Shown piece by piece: positions 46,893-58,009 of a stretch of DNA of 64,000 bases. Every line of letters begins with the position of its first letter. The first letter of the stretch is position 1. A program made the translations under genes and the position numbers. The notes under the pieces are model-generated. The model was not told where the DNA came from. It saw nothing but the letters and a program-made list of their open reading frames with translations, and ran no database searches. Source of the stretch: Linderina pennispora (taxonomy: Eukaryota > Kickxellomycota > Kickxellomycetes > Kickxellales > Kickxellaceae); assembly GCF_002104995.1 (NCBI RefSeq), contig NW_024468249.1, forward strand, positions 248,001 to 312,000, in the 5' to 3' direction.

Positions 46893-49800
46893 ATGAACTC
46901 AGCTCCGTACCAGCAACACGCAGGCGCCCAACAGCGTCCGCCACCGCCGCCGCCTGGATCGGTGCCTGGAGCTCAGCCGGGCCAGAGGCCACCGGTAGGC
47001 ATGCGCCCGCCGATGCCCCAGGGATCTCCGGCACCCGGAATGGGCGGTATGCCAGCCCAAGGCTACCCGCCCCAGTACAGACCGCCTATGCAGCAGCAAC
47101 AGCCTGGAATTCGGCCCCAGCCACAAATGCAAATGAGGCCCCTATGCCCCAGCAGCAGCAGCAGCAGCAACAGCAGATGCCACAGCAGGCCCGGGTAGTA
47201 TCGCCTCAGCAGCAACAGCAGCAGTATGCCCCTCAGATTCAGCGGCCGCCGATGTCGATGCCGTACCAGCAGCAGCAGCCTATTGCTCAGCAGCCTCAGG
47301 CGATGGCGCCTGGCATGGCGGGCATGACCCAGCAGATGGGAAACATGAACCTTGGTCAGCCTCAGCAGCAGCAGCAGGGGATGCAATCGCCTCCCCCCGG
47401 CTCCCACGCCCACGCCCACGCCCACAAGGCCCGGGCCAAGCGCGTGTATGCGCCAGCCGCCTCCATGGGGGCTCCCGGCGCCGCTGCTGGTGCTCCTCCG
47501 GCCGGCTACCCGCCGATGTCTGGCGCCCCGCCGCAGCAGATGCCCTACGGTGCCCAGGCCCAGCCTCAGCCTGGCTATCCCGCAGCGCCGGGTGGTCAGC
47601 AAACATTTGTGCCGGGCGCTCAGGCACCGACTCCTGGGCCAGCAGCCGGTAGTCCGTATGCTCGCCCTGCGCCGCTGACTGGCGGGGTTGCAGGAGCCCC
47701 GCAGCAGGCGCCATACGAGCCTCCCAGACCACGCATTGACCCGAACCAGATGCCCACCCCGTCTGCAGTGCACACGCATGACCAGGAGCTGCACAACGAG
47801 CAGCCATACTCGACGGCACTCAAGACCAATGTCCCACTGGCGTCCACCAACTTCACGGCCATTGACGAAGGCAATAGCAACCCGCGCTTCATGCGCATGA
47901 CTATGTACAATGTGCCGCACACCGGAAGGAGTTGCTCAAGGCGTCGCACCTGCCACTCGGCATGATTGTCCAGCCGCTTGCGGACCTGGCTCCAAGCGAG
48001 GCTCCAGTGCAGCTCATTGACTTTGGCGCCGAAGGCCCGATCCGCTGCATCCGCTGCAAGACCTACATCAACCCGCACATGACATTTATCGAGGGTGGCA
48101 AGCGTTTCGTGTGCAACATGTGTCGCCACGAGAACGAGGTGCCTGAGGACTACTTCTGCAACCTGGACATGGCTGGCCAGCGCCTGGATCGTGAGGCACG
48201 GCCTGAGCTGCGGTGCGGATCGGTCGAGTTTGTTGCCACCAAGGAGTTCATTACCCACAACCCCAGGCCCGCCACCTATATCTTCGCCATTGACGTGACG
48301 TGGAACGCGGTGCAGAGTGGCATGGTTGCTACTGCAGCCAAGACCATCAAGGACCTTCTGTACCAGGGCCCCGGTCTGCCGGCTGGCACGCGTGTTGGCA
48401 TCATTACCTTTGATCGTAGCGCGCACTTTTACAACCTGTTGTCGTCGCTGGATCAGGCACAGATGATGGTGGTGCCCGACATCCGTGACATCTTTGTGCC
48501 GCTCAACGAGGGGCTGGCTGTCGATCCGATCGAATCTCAGCTCATCATTGAGCAGTTGCTTGACTCGCTGCCTGCCATGTTTGCACGCAACCGCACAGCC
48601 GAGCCCGTGCTGGGTGCTGTTATTCAGGCTGTCCATGAGACACTGAGCGGCTGTGGCGGTAAGCTGTTTGTGATGGCGTCGGCGCTGCCCACGCTCGGCC
48701 CTGGCACGCTGCGCAACCGCGACGATGCCTAAGCTGCACAACACTGACAAGGAAAAGACGCTGTACGAGCCACAGGATTCGTTCTACCACGAGTGGGCTG
48801 TCAAGCTTGTTGAGCAAGGCATCAGCTGCAACCTGTACCTGTTCCCCGCTGCCTACATCGACGCGGCCACACTAGGCCAGCTGTCGACTGTGACCAGCGG
48901 CGAAATGTACATGTACCCGGCCTTCCACACCGATCGGGACGGGCCCCAGTTTGCCAGCGATCTGCGCTATGATGCCCAGCGTCCGTTCGGCACCAACGGC
49001 GTCCTGCGTATCCGTACCTCTGACGGTCTGCGCGTCGACGAGCACTATGGCAACCTTTACATGCGCAATCATGTCGACGTCGAGCTTGCAGGCATTACCA
49101 GCGACACGGCTATCGGCGCCTTGCTCCAGTACGACGGGAAGCTCGATGAGAAGCAGGACGTGTACTTCCAGGTTGCGCTTCTGTACACCACCTCTGATGG
49201 CCAGCGGCGTATCCGCGTGCACAACCTGGCGATTCCGTGCACGACTTTGATTGGCAACATGTTCCGTCACTCCGAGGTTGATGCCAGCATGAACCTGGTG
49301 GCCAAGATGGCTGTCGCTGATGCAATGCACACCCCGCTGAAGCAGATCCGCGACAAGCTGACTGATCGCACTGTGCAGATTCTGACTGCATACCGCCGCA
49401 ACTGCGCATCAGGCAGCTCGCCCGGCCAGCTGATCCTGCCCGAGGCCTACAAGCTGTCGCCGCTCTACACTCTAGCGCTTCCTCAAGAGCCCGGCGCTCC
49501 GTGGTGGTGCCGATGTGCCAATCGACCAGCGCGTGTACCACATGAACCTGCTGCGCCAGTTCTCAGTGCCCAGGTCCATGGAGTACTTCTACCCACGCGT
49601 TCGCACCCGTGCACTCGCTCGACGGTGCTGAGGGCACTGTCGATGAGAAGACCGGTCCTGGTCACGCTTCCGCCTCTGTCACGCGCCTCGTATACGGTCC
49701 TGGACCCAACTGGCGCATACCTGATTGTCAACAAGGGCTCATCGCTGTACCTGTGGCTCGGACGCCAGACGCCGGCTTCCTTTGTCCAGGAGGTGCTGGG

Positions 49801-50103
49801 TGCACCTGCAGTGGAGCAGGTTGATGTACTGGCCCACCAGCTGCCAGAGCTCGACACGGCGCTGAACCAGAAGATCCGCGCTATTGCGCGTCAGTTGGTG
49901 CCGCTAGCGCGCCGAGTACGCCAGTGTGCAGATTCGTGCGCCAGGGTCTGGACCAAAGCGAGGTCGCCCTGGCTTCGTTGCTTGTGGAGGACCGCAACAA
50001 CGACAACATGACCTACGTTGATTTTGTCTGTGCTGTCCACCGCCAGATCCAGCTCGAGATCCGCCCTAAGGGTCCGCTGGAGCCCAAGTGGTCGTACAAC
50101 TAA
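46893..50103 (+). CDS. SFB3: COPII coat subunit Sec24, C/D class (Lst1/Sfb3-like)
   Basis: Second Sec24-type cargo adaptor, related to Sec24C/D and yeast Lst1. The N-terminus is Pro/Gln/Gly-rich (MNSAPYQQHAGAQQRPPPP). It is followed by RFMRMTMYNVPHT, LPLGMIVQPLA and the zinc finger IRCIRCKTYINPHMTFIEG...FVCNMCRHENEVP. The trunk has RPATYIFAIDVTWNAVQSG, MMVVPDIRDIFVPLNEG and RNRDDAKLHNTDKEKTLYEP, where the NTDKEKTL motif is typical of the C/D class. Later blocks are YRRNCASGSSPGQLILPEA and LIVNKGSSLYLWLG. It ends YVDFVCAVHRQIQLE...WSYN. Frame changes lie near 47135, 47925, 48728, 49490, 49610 and 49910. It differs clearly from the A/B-class gene at 11084-14327. Confidence 0.92.
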
Positions 50104-51513
50104 AAATTATAAGCCGTTATCTTCATTTTTTATAAACAAAAATCCGATTTTTCAATCACCGCCTACCCTCTTACATCTTGCGTCATTCTTAAAAGTCGAG
50201 GAAATGCTGCGTTTGGATAAGAGGTCCATGCTGCTGCTATGTCAAGCCAGCGCAACAAGCTCAGTTGCTTTTTGTGAGATGTACAAGCCTTAGCTAAAAG
50301 AGGATAGCCCACTAGCCACAGTAGATTCGGGAAATAGAAGTCCATGAAACAGCAGGATTAGTCTCAGACCTAAAGCCTTCACGGCGTTCTTCAACCATTT
50401 CATGATCAATCGATGAATAAACCAACTCTGACACAGCCCTGGCCGTTCGCTGTTTTCAATCTCATTTATTTTTGATGTAGCTCCAATAGTGCAATTCCAA
50501 AGGAGAGCCTACAGATGTAAACGTGCATCATGAATTAGGCGACTTATTATAGTGTTCAGGCTAGCGCCATAGCAGGAACTGTGTGTATGGCAGGATTCCT
50601 GTCTGGAAACGGTTTATATAAATGGTTGCTAGATATGCTATGTATTTCAGCGTAAAGTTAATACTAGGAATATAAAGCGACCATTTAGATAGAATGCTAG
50701 TGGATAAAAGCCTGTGTCCGTCAAAATAGTTTATCCAATACATCAAGACTACACATGTAGACAAATAAAGGATATACCAAGATTTACTGAAGAAAAAGGG
50801 GAGACATCCAACCGGTTTAGAGACCTGGTCATAGTGGAATTTGGTTCATTGGCATGGTGCGGCAAGAGTGATTCGGCACTCCAATATCAACATTGGTGAC
50901 ATTACTGTTGGAAATACTGGAAAATACTGGAAAATTACAGCACTGTCTATTCCAATAGAATGGTCGTTGCTTTGTAGTGTATCTAAAACGCAAGCACTGT
51001 TGCTAGTGATTTGTATACAAGGTGTCGCGAGGTGTTAAATGTTCAACAATACATGTGTTGTGGTATGTGGTGAAGTACAAACCACCAGCTAAATAAAGCG
51101 CTTTTGTTTGACACTAGCCAATAACATCAGAGGCTTGTCACCCTCACAAGGTGACTACAGTCTATGGATGAGGCTGGCCCAGGAGCCACGCCCTGTGATC
51201 TTTTCCAGAACCGCTCAATCTGAAAGATATCAGGATGTTCTTTGGATACCTTCAATTCTCCCTTTTTCTTCATCTGCTTTCCTTAATGTATTCTGCACTT
51301 TTTAAGCTTATTGTTTCAAACAGGTTCTTAATATCCACAACTTCGCTTTAAGCGCTCAGTATTTGATAAAAGCACCATCGATAACACACATGTCTCGTTC
51401 TCAAAATGAACATGTTGTAACATATGTATTCCATGTTCCAGGATGGCAATGTTTGGCGAATGTATCACAAGTATGTTAGCACTCGACATCCAGTATGTAA
51501 AAAATAACTGCTC
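50104..51513. other. AT-rich gene-free stretch
   Basis: 1,410 bp, markedly lower in GC than the flanking genes. The longest frames are under 70 codons and look random. It holds a small direct repeat (GGAAATACT/GGAAAATACT around 50910-50930). I see no tRNA, transposase fragment or terminal repeat. Confidence 0.5.
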
Positions 51514-52777
51514 TTATTGAGTGTGCTTCTTGCGCTTGCTCCACTCGATTGGTGTGTTGCTGACCTCGAACTGGCATCCTCTACTGCGAAGCCGAGAGAG
51601 CAGGGCATTGCCCATGATGATTGAAGGCGGGTACACTCCTGGCTTGAATGAGCTGTCGCGGTCCAGTGCCAGACACAGTGCACTCTCGCCCAGATATTTG
51701 ATGGTCTCACCATAACCCGGGTCGCTGGTGCCCACGACCTTGCCGTACACGGCGCTACCCTCATCGGTGAATCCTTCCAGACTCAGTGTGAAATGCCCCT
51801 TCTTGGTTGCCCGCTCACTCGGTCCACTCCCGGGCCGAGGAATGATGCTGAGCGCAAACAGAAGATTGCGAATGAAGCTGAACAGCATCAAGAATGCAAA
51901 ATATGCCAAACCAATGGGCACTAGTACTGCATGGATGACGTTATATGCCGACATGGACTCGCTGTAGGTGAATCGCGGACCGTAGTTGAGAACCTGACCA
52001 GCCCACCCGGCAACGCGATTGTTGACCTCACCCATGATCCAGAATGTCTGCCAGCGCTTGACATGATTATCATAGTGGATCATGCTGCGGTTGAATGTCG
52101 GGTTTCTGAGGGTCTTTTCAGCGTCTGTGGACTCTTCGCTGCCCAGGAACTTTTCAGACAGGATGGTCTTGAAGTCGCCAATCTGCTCGATGGCAGTGGC
52201 CAATGTTCCACCACTAACTCCACCACGCACCCTGGTAATTGAGCCTTTGACGTGAAGCAGCGGCTTGTCCAGCTTCTGCTTCGCATATTCAGCCAGCATG
52301 AAGCAACCAATGTCGGCCGGAATGCTGTCGAAACCACAAAACGACGCAATGTGAACCTTGTTACGAACAGCCTTGTCGTTCAACTCGTCGTGCATTTTCT
52401 TGACCCACGGTACCTCGCCAGTGATGTCACAGTAGTCAGTCTTTTCCTCAACGCAGGCACGGACAAGCTCTGACCCGCGCAGCGCGTAAGGGCCAACCGT
52501 TGTCGCAACAACCCTGGTCTGTGCAACAATCTCACGGATGCGCTTTTCGTTGCTGACACTGCCGACCAGGACGTCCATAGACTTGACCCAGGTCCTTGAG
52601 TTCAGGGTTATTGGCAATGATCCGGCGCTGGGTGGCCTCGACCTTGTACTCGCTGCGACCACCTACGGCGATCTTGACATCTTCGGGTGCGTTCTGTGCA
52701 AGGTAGGTGATAAGCCGGGCTCCGGTGAAACCTGATGCGCCCCAAATGAGGATATCTTACTTGCGCAACGAGTCCAT
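51514..52777 (-). CDS. Saccharopine-dehydrogenase-like NAD(P) oxidoreductase (trans-acting enoyl-reductase family)
   Basis: Rossmann-fold reductase of the family that includes SCCPDH and mycobacterial trans-acting enoyl reductases; the substrate is unknown, probably lipid-related. The ATG at 52777 gives MDSLRK, then an in-frame TAA at 52759-52757, then DILIWGASGFTGARLITYLA, the conserved nucleotide-binding loop. One extra base near 52590 breaks the frame before SMDVLVGSV. The rest is open: VVATTVGPYALRGSELVRAC, YCDITGEVPWVKKMH, CGFDSIPADIG, a hydrophobic segment (VLVPIGLAYFAFLMLFSFI) and GYGETIKYLGESALCLA. Ending HTQ. The length of about 420 residues is normal. The early stop is either a base error (Tyr is expected there) or a real nonsense mutation. 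Confidence 0.8.
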
Positions 52778-53203
52778 AGTGCTCAGTAAAGAAAAATCAA
52801 ATTGAAAGTGTCAAAAAGTGAAGGAGGAGATGAGAAAGCATAGGATCAGCAAAATATTAGTGGCAACAAATGGCGAACAACTGAAACCTCATGCCAATGG
52901 TATCGTGACCGTTTGCTACACTTTGTCAAGTACCCCCACCCTCAGGCAGCAATTCGAGGCACACCTCTGTGTCAGAGAATACAATAGATATAGTGGCTAG
53001 TGTCACCCTTTTGTTTAACTGAAATAGCTGAATGGGAATACTGGGAGCAACAGTAGTCATATACGAGCCGATAATGTCCCTGGCTGTCACTGAGAACAGC
53101 CAAATGGCCATGCGATGCTAGCCTTGGCCAAGAAATGCATGGATGATCACCCTCCACATATCTTATGTTAACATAGGTGATGAGTGGTTATCAGAGAGAG
53201 GGG

Positions 53204-53204
<1 letters not shown>

Positions 53205-53241
<37 letters not shown>

Positions 53242-53249
53242 ATGTATAT
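53205..53249. repeat. TGTATA microsatellite
   Basis: About seven units of TGTATA in 45 bp with one TATATATG variation near the end, in non-coding AT-rich DNA. Confidence 0.9.
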
Positions 53250-53463
53250 CTTTCAAAAATATGGCGGAAGAAAAACTGATCGTCTGCCTGGGACTTTGTA
53301 TCTATGTGTTTCAACCTTGTCCATAGTGGTGCAGGGGGACTCTGGACCCCGAATATCAACACCTTAGGAATGGGAGATTCTGCTTTGGCGACGAAGCACG
53401 TATGAGACAAAGTGGCTTGGACAACGGGCCTAGACAATGCATGTATATAGGATATATGCTGCT

Positions 53464-53523
53464 TACCACTATATGGTTAGAGGTCCAAGACCGGCAGGTC
53501 TCTATTCGACACGAGTAACTTTT
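53464..53523 (+). other. tRNA-like fragment (A-box and B-box resemblance)
   Basis: TATGGTTAGAGG (53472-53483) resembles a Pol III A box. TATTCGACACG (53503-53513) resembles a B box and has a short CTC/GAG stem. A TTTT run follows at 53520. The acceptor stem does not pair, so this is not a functional tRNA as read. A second A-box-like segment (TAGTGGTTAGAATGG) lies on the minus strand near 53603-53620. Confidence 0.25.
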
Positions 53524-53948
53524 ACTATTTATTCGAGCCAAGGTAAAAATAGTTAACAGAAAGGGATGAGAATTTACTCGTTGATTTTAAGTACGCAGAG
53601 GTTACCATTCTAACCACTAGATAGATTGGCGAAACAAGAGTGAAAGAAGTTTCGGGGGCATATCTAGTTTATTAAATCTCAAGACGTACTGGATATACGT
53701 AATATGAATATCTTTTTTTACTCAGATACAGATGCTGCTGTGGAAGCATGCACAAGAACCGTGCCAGATAAAACTTGAGCTCCTCATTCCGTAATAACCG
53801 TCGTTGGAAATTTAGAACAGATATCAGTGGTAGTGACGAAGCAGTAATCGTATATACTCCCCATCCAAACATGCTAAACGCACTTTTATAATTCACCCAA
53901 GACGCATTTTCTGTAGTCTTTTTGCTGGATCGAATATACCTATCTCCA

Positions 53949-56061
53949 ATGTTGTTTGCAAGAATAGTCCAGTACCTGTATATTGCTAGCCAGTGCGGCC
54001 GCTGCCAATGACCGTGACATCCCGCAGGCAGCACAAAGCCCATTGACAGTCGATCTGTTCCACTCGCTGACGCGCATCGGTATGCCTGTGCTTTCGCCTG
54101 GCCAGGCAAAAGCGCTGTACGTAACGTCGTACTACGATCGTGCCAAGAATAAAGATACCAGCTATCTGAATGTCCTGGACGTAGTCTCAGGACAAACCAC
54201 CCAACTGACGCCAATGATGGAGGACCAGAAAATAGGCAACCCGGTGTGGCTCAGCGAGTCCGAGGCAGCCTATCTCTCCAAGGGCTGCATATATAGGCAC
54301 TCACTTGCACCTGGCACAAACGGCACACTGCTATACAATGGTACAGCGCAAATCAGCGGATTTGTGTATAGATCGAAATCCAACAGGGTAGTGTTCGGGG
54401 CAAGCGTGTATCCAGATGGCGAACTGCAAGGTGTGGGTCGTAACCAAGAGGCAGAGAAAGAAAAAAAGGACTCGGCCCAGATTTACGATGACCTCTGGGC
54501 ACGGCACTGGAACAAGGTGGATGTCGCCGGTCAAGGTTAATGTGTTTACCATGGAAGTCAGGCGAAGAGTGGGGCAAGGGCGGGGCAAGAAACCTCATGA
54601 GAGAGTTTCCCGAGTTCCAGAACAAGCTGATTCGGTGGGATTCAGAGGGATTCGTAGTTTCTGACGACGGGCAGCATGTGGCTATAGTGGTGCGTAATCC
54701 TGGGTTGGACATGGCGTGGTCGACTGACGTCGACATTTACCTCGTTTCGACTAGCGGCGCAACAGTACCCAAGCTTTTGACTGACAAGTTCAAGGCCATG
54801 GCTGGCGGGCCGGCGTTTTCGCCAGACGGCAAAAGCATTGCATGGCTGCAGATGGAGACGCCTGGATACGAGGCTGATATCAACCGTATTTATATTCACG
54901 CAATCGAGAGTGGGGTGCAACAACAAATATCGCACGCGACTGGAATATGTCGCCGCAGTCGCTGGTGTGGTCGGCTGATAGGCAAGCAGATTTTTGCATT
55001 GGTGCCCGAGCAGGGGAACCGCAAGCTCTATTCGATAGATGTCGATTCTGGCAATCGCAAGGCACTGACAGCAAATGGATATGTGTCGGGCATCATGCGG
55101 CTCGGGACAGATAGACTACTTGCAATGTACACAAACGACACGTCACCAGCCAACATCTACGTGGTTGAGTTGGCCGCGGGAGAAGCATCCGGTGCGGCAG
55201 CTGACGCATGTGAATGAGGATAAACTACTGAACGTACATGTTAGTCCGGCCGAGGACTTTTGGTTTGCAGGTGCGCGCAACGACAGCGTGCATGGGTGGC
55301 TCCTGAAGCCGTACAATTTCGACCCGTCCAAAAAGTACCCATTGGCGCTGATGGTGCATGGCGGTCCACAGGGCTGCCAATATGCACATGTTCAGCTTGA
55401 GCCAGTGGAATCCCAAATCTGTATGCTAGTGCCGGGTTTGTCACAGTGCAGATAAACTTCCACGGCTCCTCGTCGTACGGACAGGAGTTCACAGACTCGA
55501 TCGCGCAGCAGTGGGGCGGGCTGCCGTACGAGGACCTAATGAAGGGACTGGATCACGCTATTTCTACGAACAAGTACATCGACAAGGACCGGACTCGTTG
55601 CGCTCGGCGGCTCGTATGGCGGATACATGATGAACTGGATTAACGGAAACACGAAGCGGTTCCGCGCGCTGGTGGCACACGACGGACAGTTCAACACCAT
55701 ATCTGGCTACTACTCGACCGACGAACTGTGGTTCCCGGAGCACGACCTAGGTGGAGTGCCGTTTGTCGAGCGAAGCAGGGAGGTGTACGAGAGGTGGAAT
55801 CCCGAGCGGCTGGCTGGCGAGTTCTCAACGCCAACGCTGTTTATCCATGGCGAAAAGGACTATCGGCTGACGACTGAGCAGTCCGTTGCGCCGTGGACGC
55901 TGCTCAGGCGCAAGGGCATCCCGGCCAAGCTCATGTACTTTGCCGACGAGGACCACTGGACGAACAAGCCCGGCAATTCCGTCAGGTGGTGCTCCGAGGT
56001 GCTGCGCTGGATCAGCAGCTTTGCCGAGACACAGCTGCCGTATGAGCTGGGGGCAGAGTAG
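53949..56061 (+). CDS. DPP5: Secreted S9 peptidase, dipeptidyl-peptidase 5 type (copy 2)
   Basis: Paralogue of the gene at 8846-10963 with the same order of motifs. ATG 53949 gives MLFARIVQYLY, and one extra base leads to LLASAAAANDRDIPQ, a plausible signal peptide. The propeller has LFHSLTRIGMPVLSP, SNRVVFGASVYPDG, DIYLVSTSGA and LQMETPGYEADINRIY. The hydrolase domain has LMVHGGPQ, NFHGSSSYGQEFTDSIA, the classical nucleophile elbow GGSYGGYMMNW (frame restored near 55595), GEKDYRL and DEDHW. Frame changes lie near 53980, 54520, 54560, 54940, 55180, 55390 and 55595, more than in copy 1. All catalytic residues remain, so I read it as a gene with errors, but a young pseudogene cannot be excluded. 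Confidence 0.82.
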
Positions 56062-56263
56062 GCTGTGGCGTGCACGCGATGGCTCGGCTCGAGTCGGATG
56101 CGGCTCGCTGGCAAAAAAGTCACGGCTTTGCGAACAAGGCCCAGTGTGGCAGGCTGGCTGCAGCAGAGCTTGCTTTTTTCTATTCGCTCTTACTTTTCAA
56201 TTCAGCATTTTTTTACACCACTCTTTTACTTTTTTCATAAACACACTATTAGCTACAAGCGCA

Positions 56264-58009
56264 ATGTTTGAGGACGCGACATTTTCAGAGGTCCTGGACG
56301 ACTTGGCCAGGTAACGTTTATTTGACAGCCGGAGAAAACGAGCGAGCACGGGGAGCGAGCAATGGAGGGGAGGGGGCAAATGAGAAACAGGCAATTCAGG
56401 GACGCTGACAGCACCTCTTTTATTCTTTCTTGTGTGCACAGGATATAGCCGGTTTATCATTAACGTGCCCGAAGAGGAGCTACAGCAGGTGGAGCGGATT
56501 TGCTTCCAGATAGAGCAGGCGCACTGGTTCTACGATGACTTTGTGCGGGAGAAGAACCCGTCACTGCCGTCAATGTCGCTAAAGACGTTTGCGGGGCGGA
56601 TGTTCAAGCACTGTCCGCTTTTGTCGCATTGGGCGCACGACGCAGAGACAGCATACCAGACATTCCTCGAGTACAAGTTTAAGGTGCCGGTGTGCGGAGC
56701 GATAATTCTGAACGAGGCGCTGGACAAGGTGCTGCTGGTGAAGGGGTGGAGCTCGCGGTCGAGCTGGGGGTTCCCGCGCGGCAAGATCAACAAGGACGAG
56801 CCCGAGTGGCAGTGTGCGCAGCGCGAGGTTATTGAGGAGACGGGGTTTGACATCCTGCCGCATCTGGTAGGAGAAGGAGCGGATTGAGATCACGCAGGCG
56901 GACCAGAAGATCCTGCTGTACATAATTACGGGGATTCCAGAGGACACAGAGTTCATTCCGACGACGCGCAAGGAGATCAGCCAGATCCAGTGGCACAACA
57001 TCACGGATTTGCCGGCGGGCGGCAAGGGCAATGTTGGGAATGGGCCCAAGAACGGCAACGAGAAGGAGCACCGGTACTATCTGATTCAAGCCGTTTGTCA
57101 AGCGAATCAAGACATGGATCAGCAAGCACCAGGGGATGGCGCGCCGCATGAACGCTCGAATCGGCTCGCCGGGGGCCAGGGAGGAGAGCAAGGCCATAGC
57201 GCCGCTGGTGGCAGCGGGCAAGATGTCGGTGCAGGATCTGTTCAAGACAGTGAGCCGGGCGCAGTCACCGCCAGCTGAGCCGACAGGGGCGGCGGAGTGC
57301 GTCGGTGGCGATCGAGCCGAGTGTGGCGGCTCAGCACGGAAGTCCGATGCTGGGCGTGGGCCAGGCGCAACAGCGGTTCGGGGTGGCCACGCCCGAGAGC
57401 AAGTCGGCGTCGCTTCTGCAGACGCTGATGGGCCGGCCCAGCGGCGTCAGCAGCCCAGTCAATGGGCCCGAAGCAGACAGCAAGCTCCTGGCGCTGTCGA
57501 AGTTGATGCAGCAGAATGGCATTTCGGGCACACCGCCACCGCCGCCACCGCCGCCGACGTCATCCCTGGTTGGCCCAGCAGCGGTCCCGCATGTGTTGGC
57601 GGATGGCAGTGGGTTTATTCAGGGGAGCATGATGCCAATGCCGATGGTGGCACCATTTGTGGGCAGCATGATGGCGCCGCATCCCGGAATGCACCCGTTC
57701 GGAATGGTGCCGGTGAGCCACGGGTTCGTAGCTCCGATGGGCACGCCGCCGCAACAGCCAATGCCGCCGCATGCAAACGGGTCGTCGGCACTCAGCGGAT
57801 TTGCGTTTGACTCGGGAGCGATCATGAATGCGTACGGGAAATCCCAAGCAGTAGAAACCCAGATATTTAAAGCAAAGAATGCAGTCCACAACAAAGATCG
57901 TCTCCCACGAGCAAAAAGCGTCTCCCACGAGCAAAAGAAAAAGAAAAGCATCGCTGGCGGTTTTGTTGTGTCGATGATGTCGCCGCGCCAGATCCCCCGT
58001 AGCTGGTGA
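56264..58009 (+). CDS. DCP2: mRNA-decapping enzyme Dcp2 (Nudix hydrolase)
   Basis: Catalytic subunit that removes the m7G cap during mRNA decay, with Dcp1 and Edc3. Exon 1 (56264-56310, MFEDATFSEVLDDLA) is joined by a 138-bp intron (GTAACG...ATATAG) to exon 2 at 56449 (SRFIINVPEEELQQVERIC). The N-terminal regulatory domain has QAHWFYDDFVREKNPSLP. The Nudix domain follows with VCGAIILNEALDKVLLVKGW, WGFPRGKINKDE and the Nudix box with REVIEETGFD. Frame changes near 56870, 57090 and 57290 separate Box B and the long Pro-rich tail. That tail contains Leu-rich short helices (SLLQTLMG, SKLLALSKLM) like those that bind Edc3. The tail ends after a 20-bp tandem duplication at 57899-57937. The stop is TGA at 58007. 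Confidence 0.9.
57899..57937. repeat. 20-bp tandem duplication inside DCP2
   Basis: CGTCTCCCACGAGCAAAAAG is followed immediately by a second copy one base shorter. Because 20 is not a multiple of 3, the two copies are read in different frames. Confidence 0.85.

Larger units (their letters stand above)
52778..53948. other. AT-rich spacer with microsatellite and tRNA-like fragments
   Basis: 1,171 bp of low GC between divergent genes. It holds a TGTATA microsatellite (53205-53249) and two opposed tRNA-like promoter fragments (53464-53523 plus strand and about 53570-53630 minus strand). No coding sequence was recognised. Confidence 0.5.

Noticed and set aside
47063-47920. Minus-strand ORF of 285 codons opposite SEC24 C/D
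   Set aside because: His/Arg/Leu-rich antisense of the Gln/Pro-rich SEC24 N-terminus.
52757-52759. TAA reassigned to an amino acid
   Set aside because: Other genes in the window end at TAA, TAG and TGA (for example SEC24 and CYS3 at TAA, actin at TAG, DCP2 at TGA) at the positions expected for their families.
53205-53249. Telomere-like or CRISPR-like repeat
   Set aside because: It is a simple TGTATA microsatellite with no spacers, and genes continue normally on both sides.
53949-56061. DPP5 copy 2 as a pseudogene
   Set aside because: All catalytic motifs are present once single extra bases are ignored, and the break density resembles that of essential genes such as BRN1 and CUL3.
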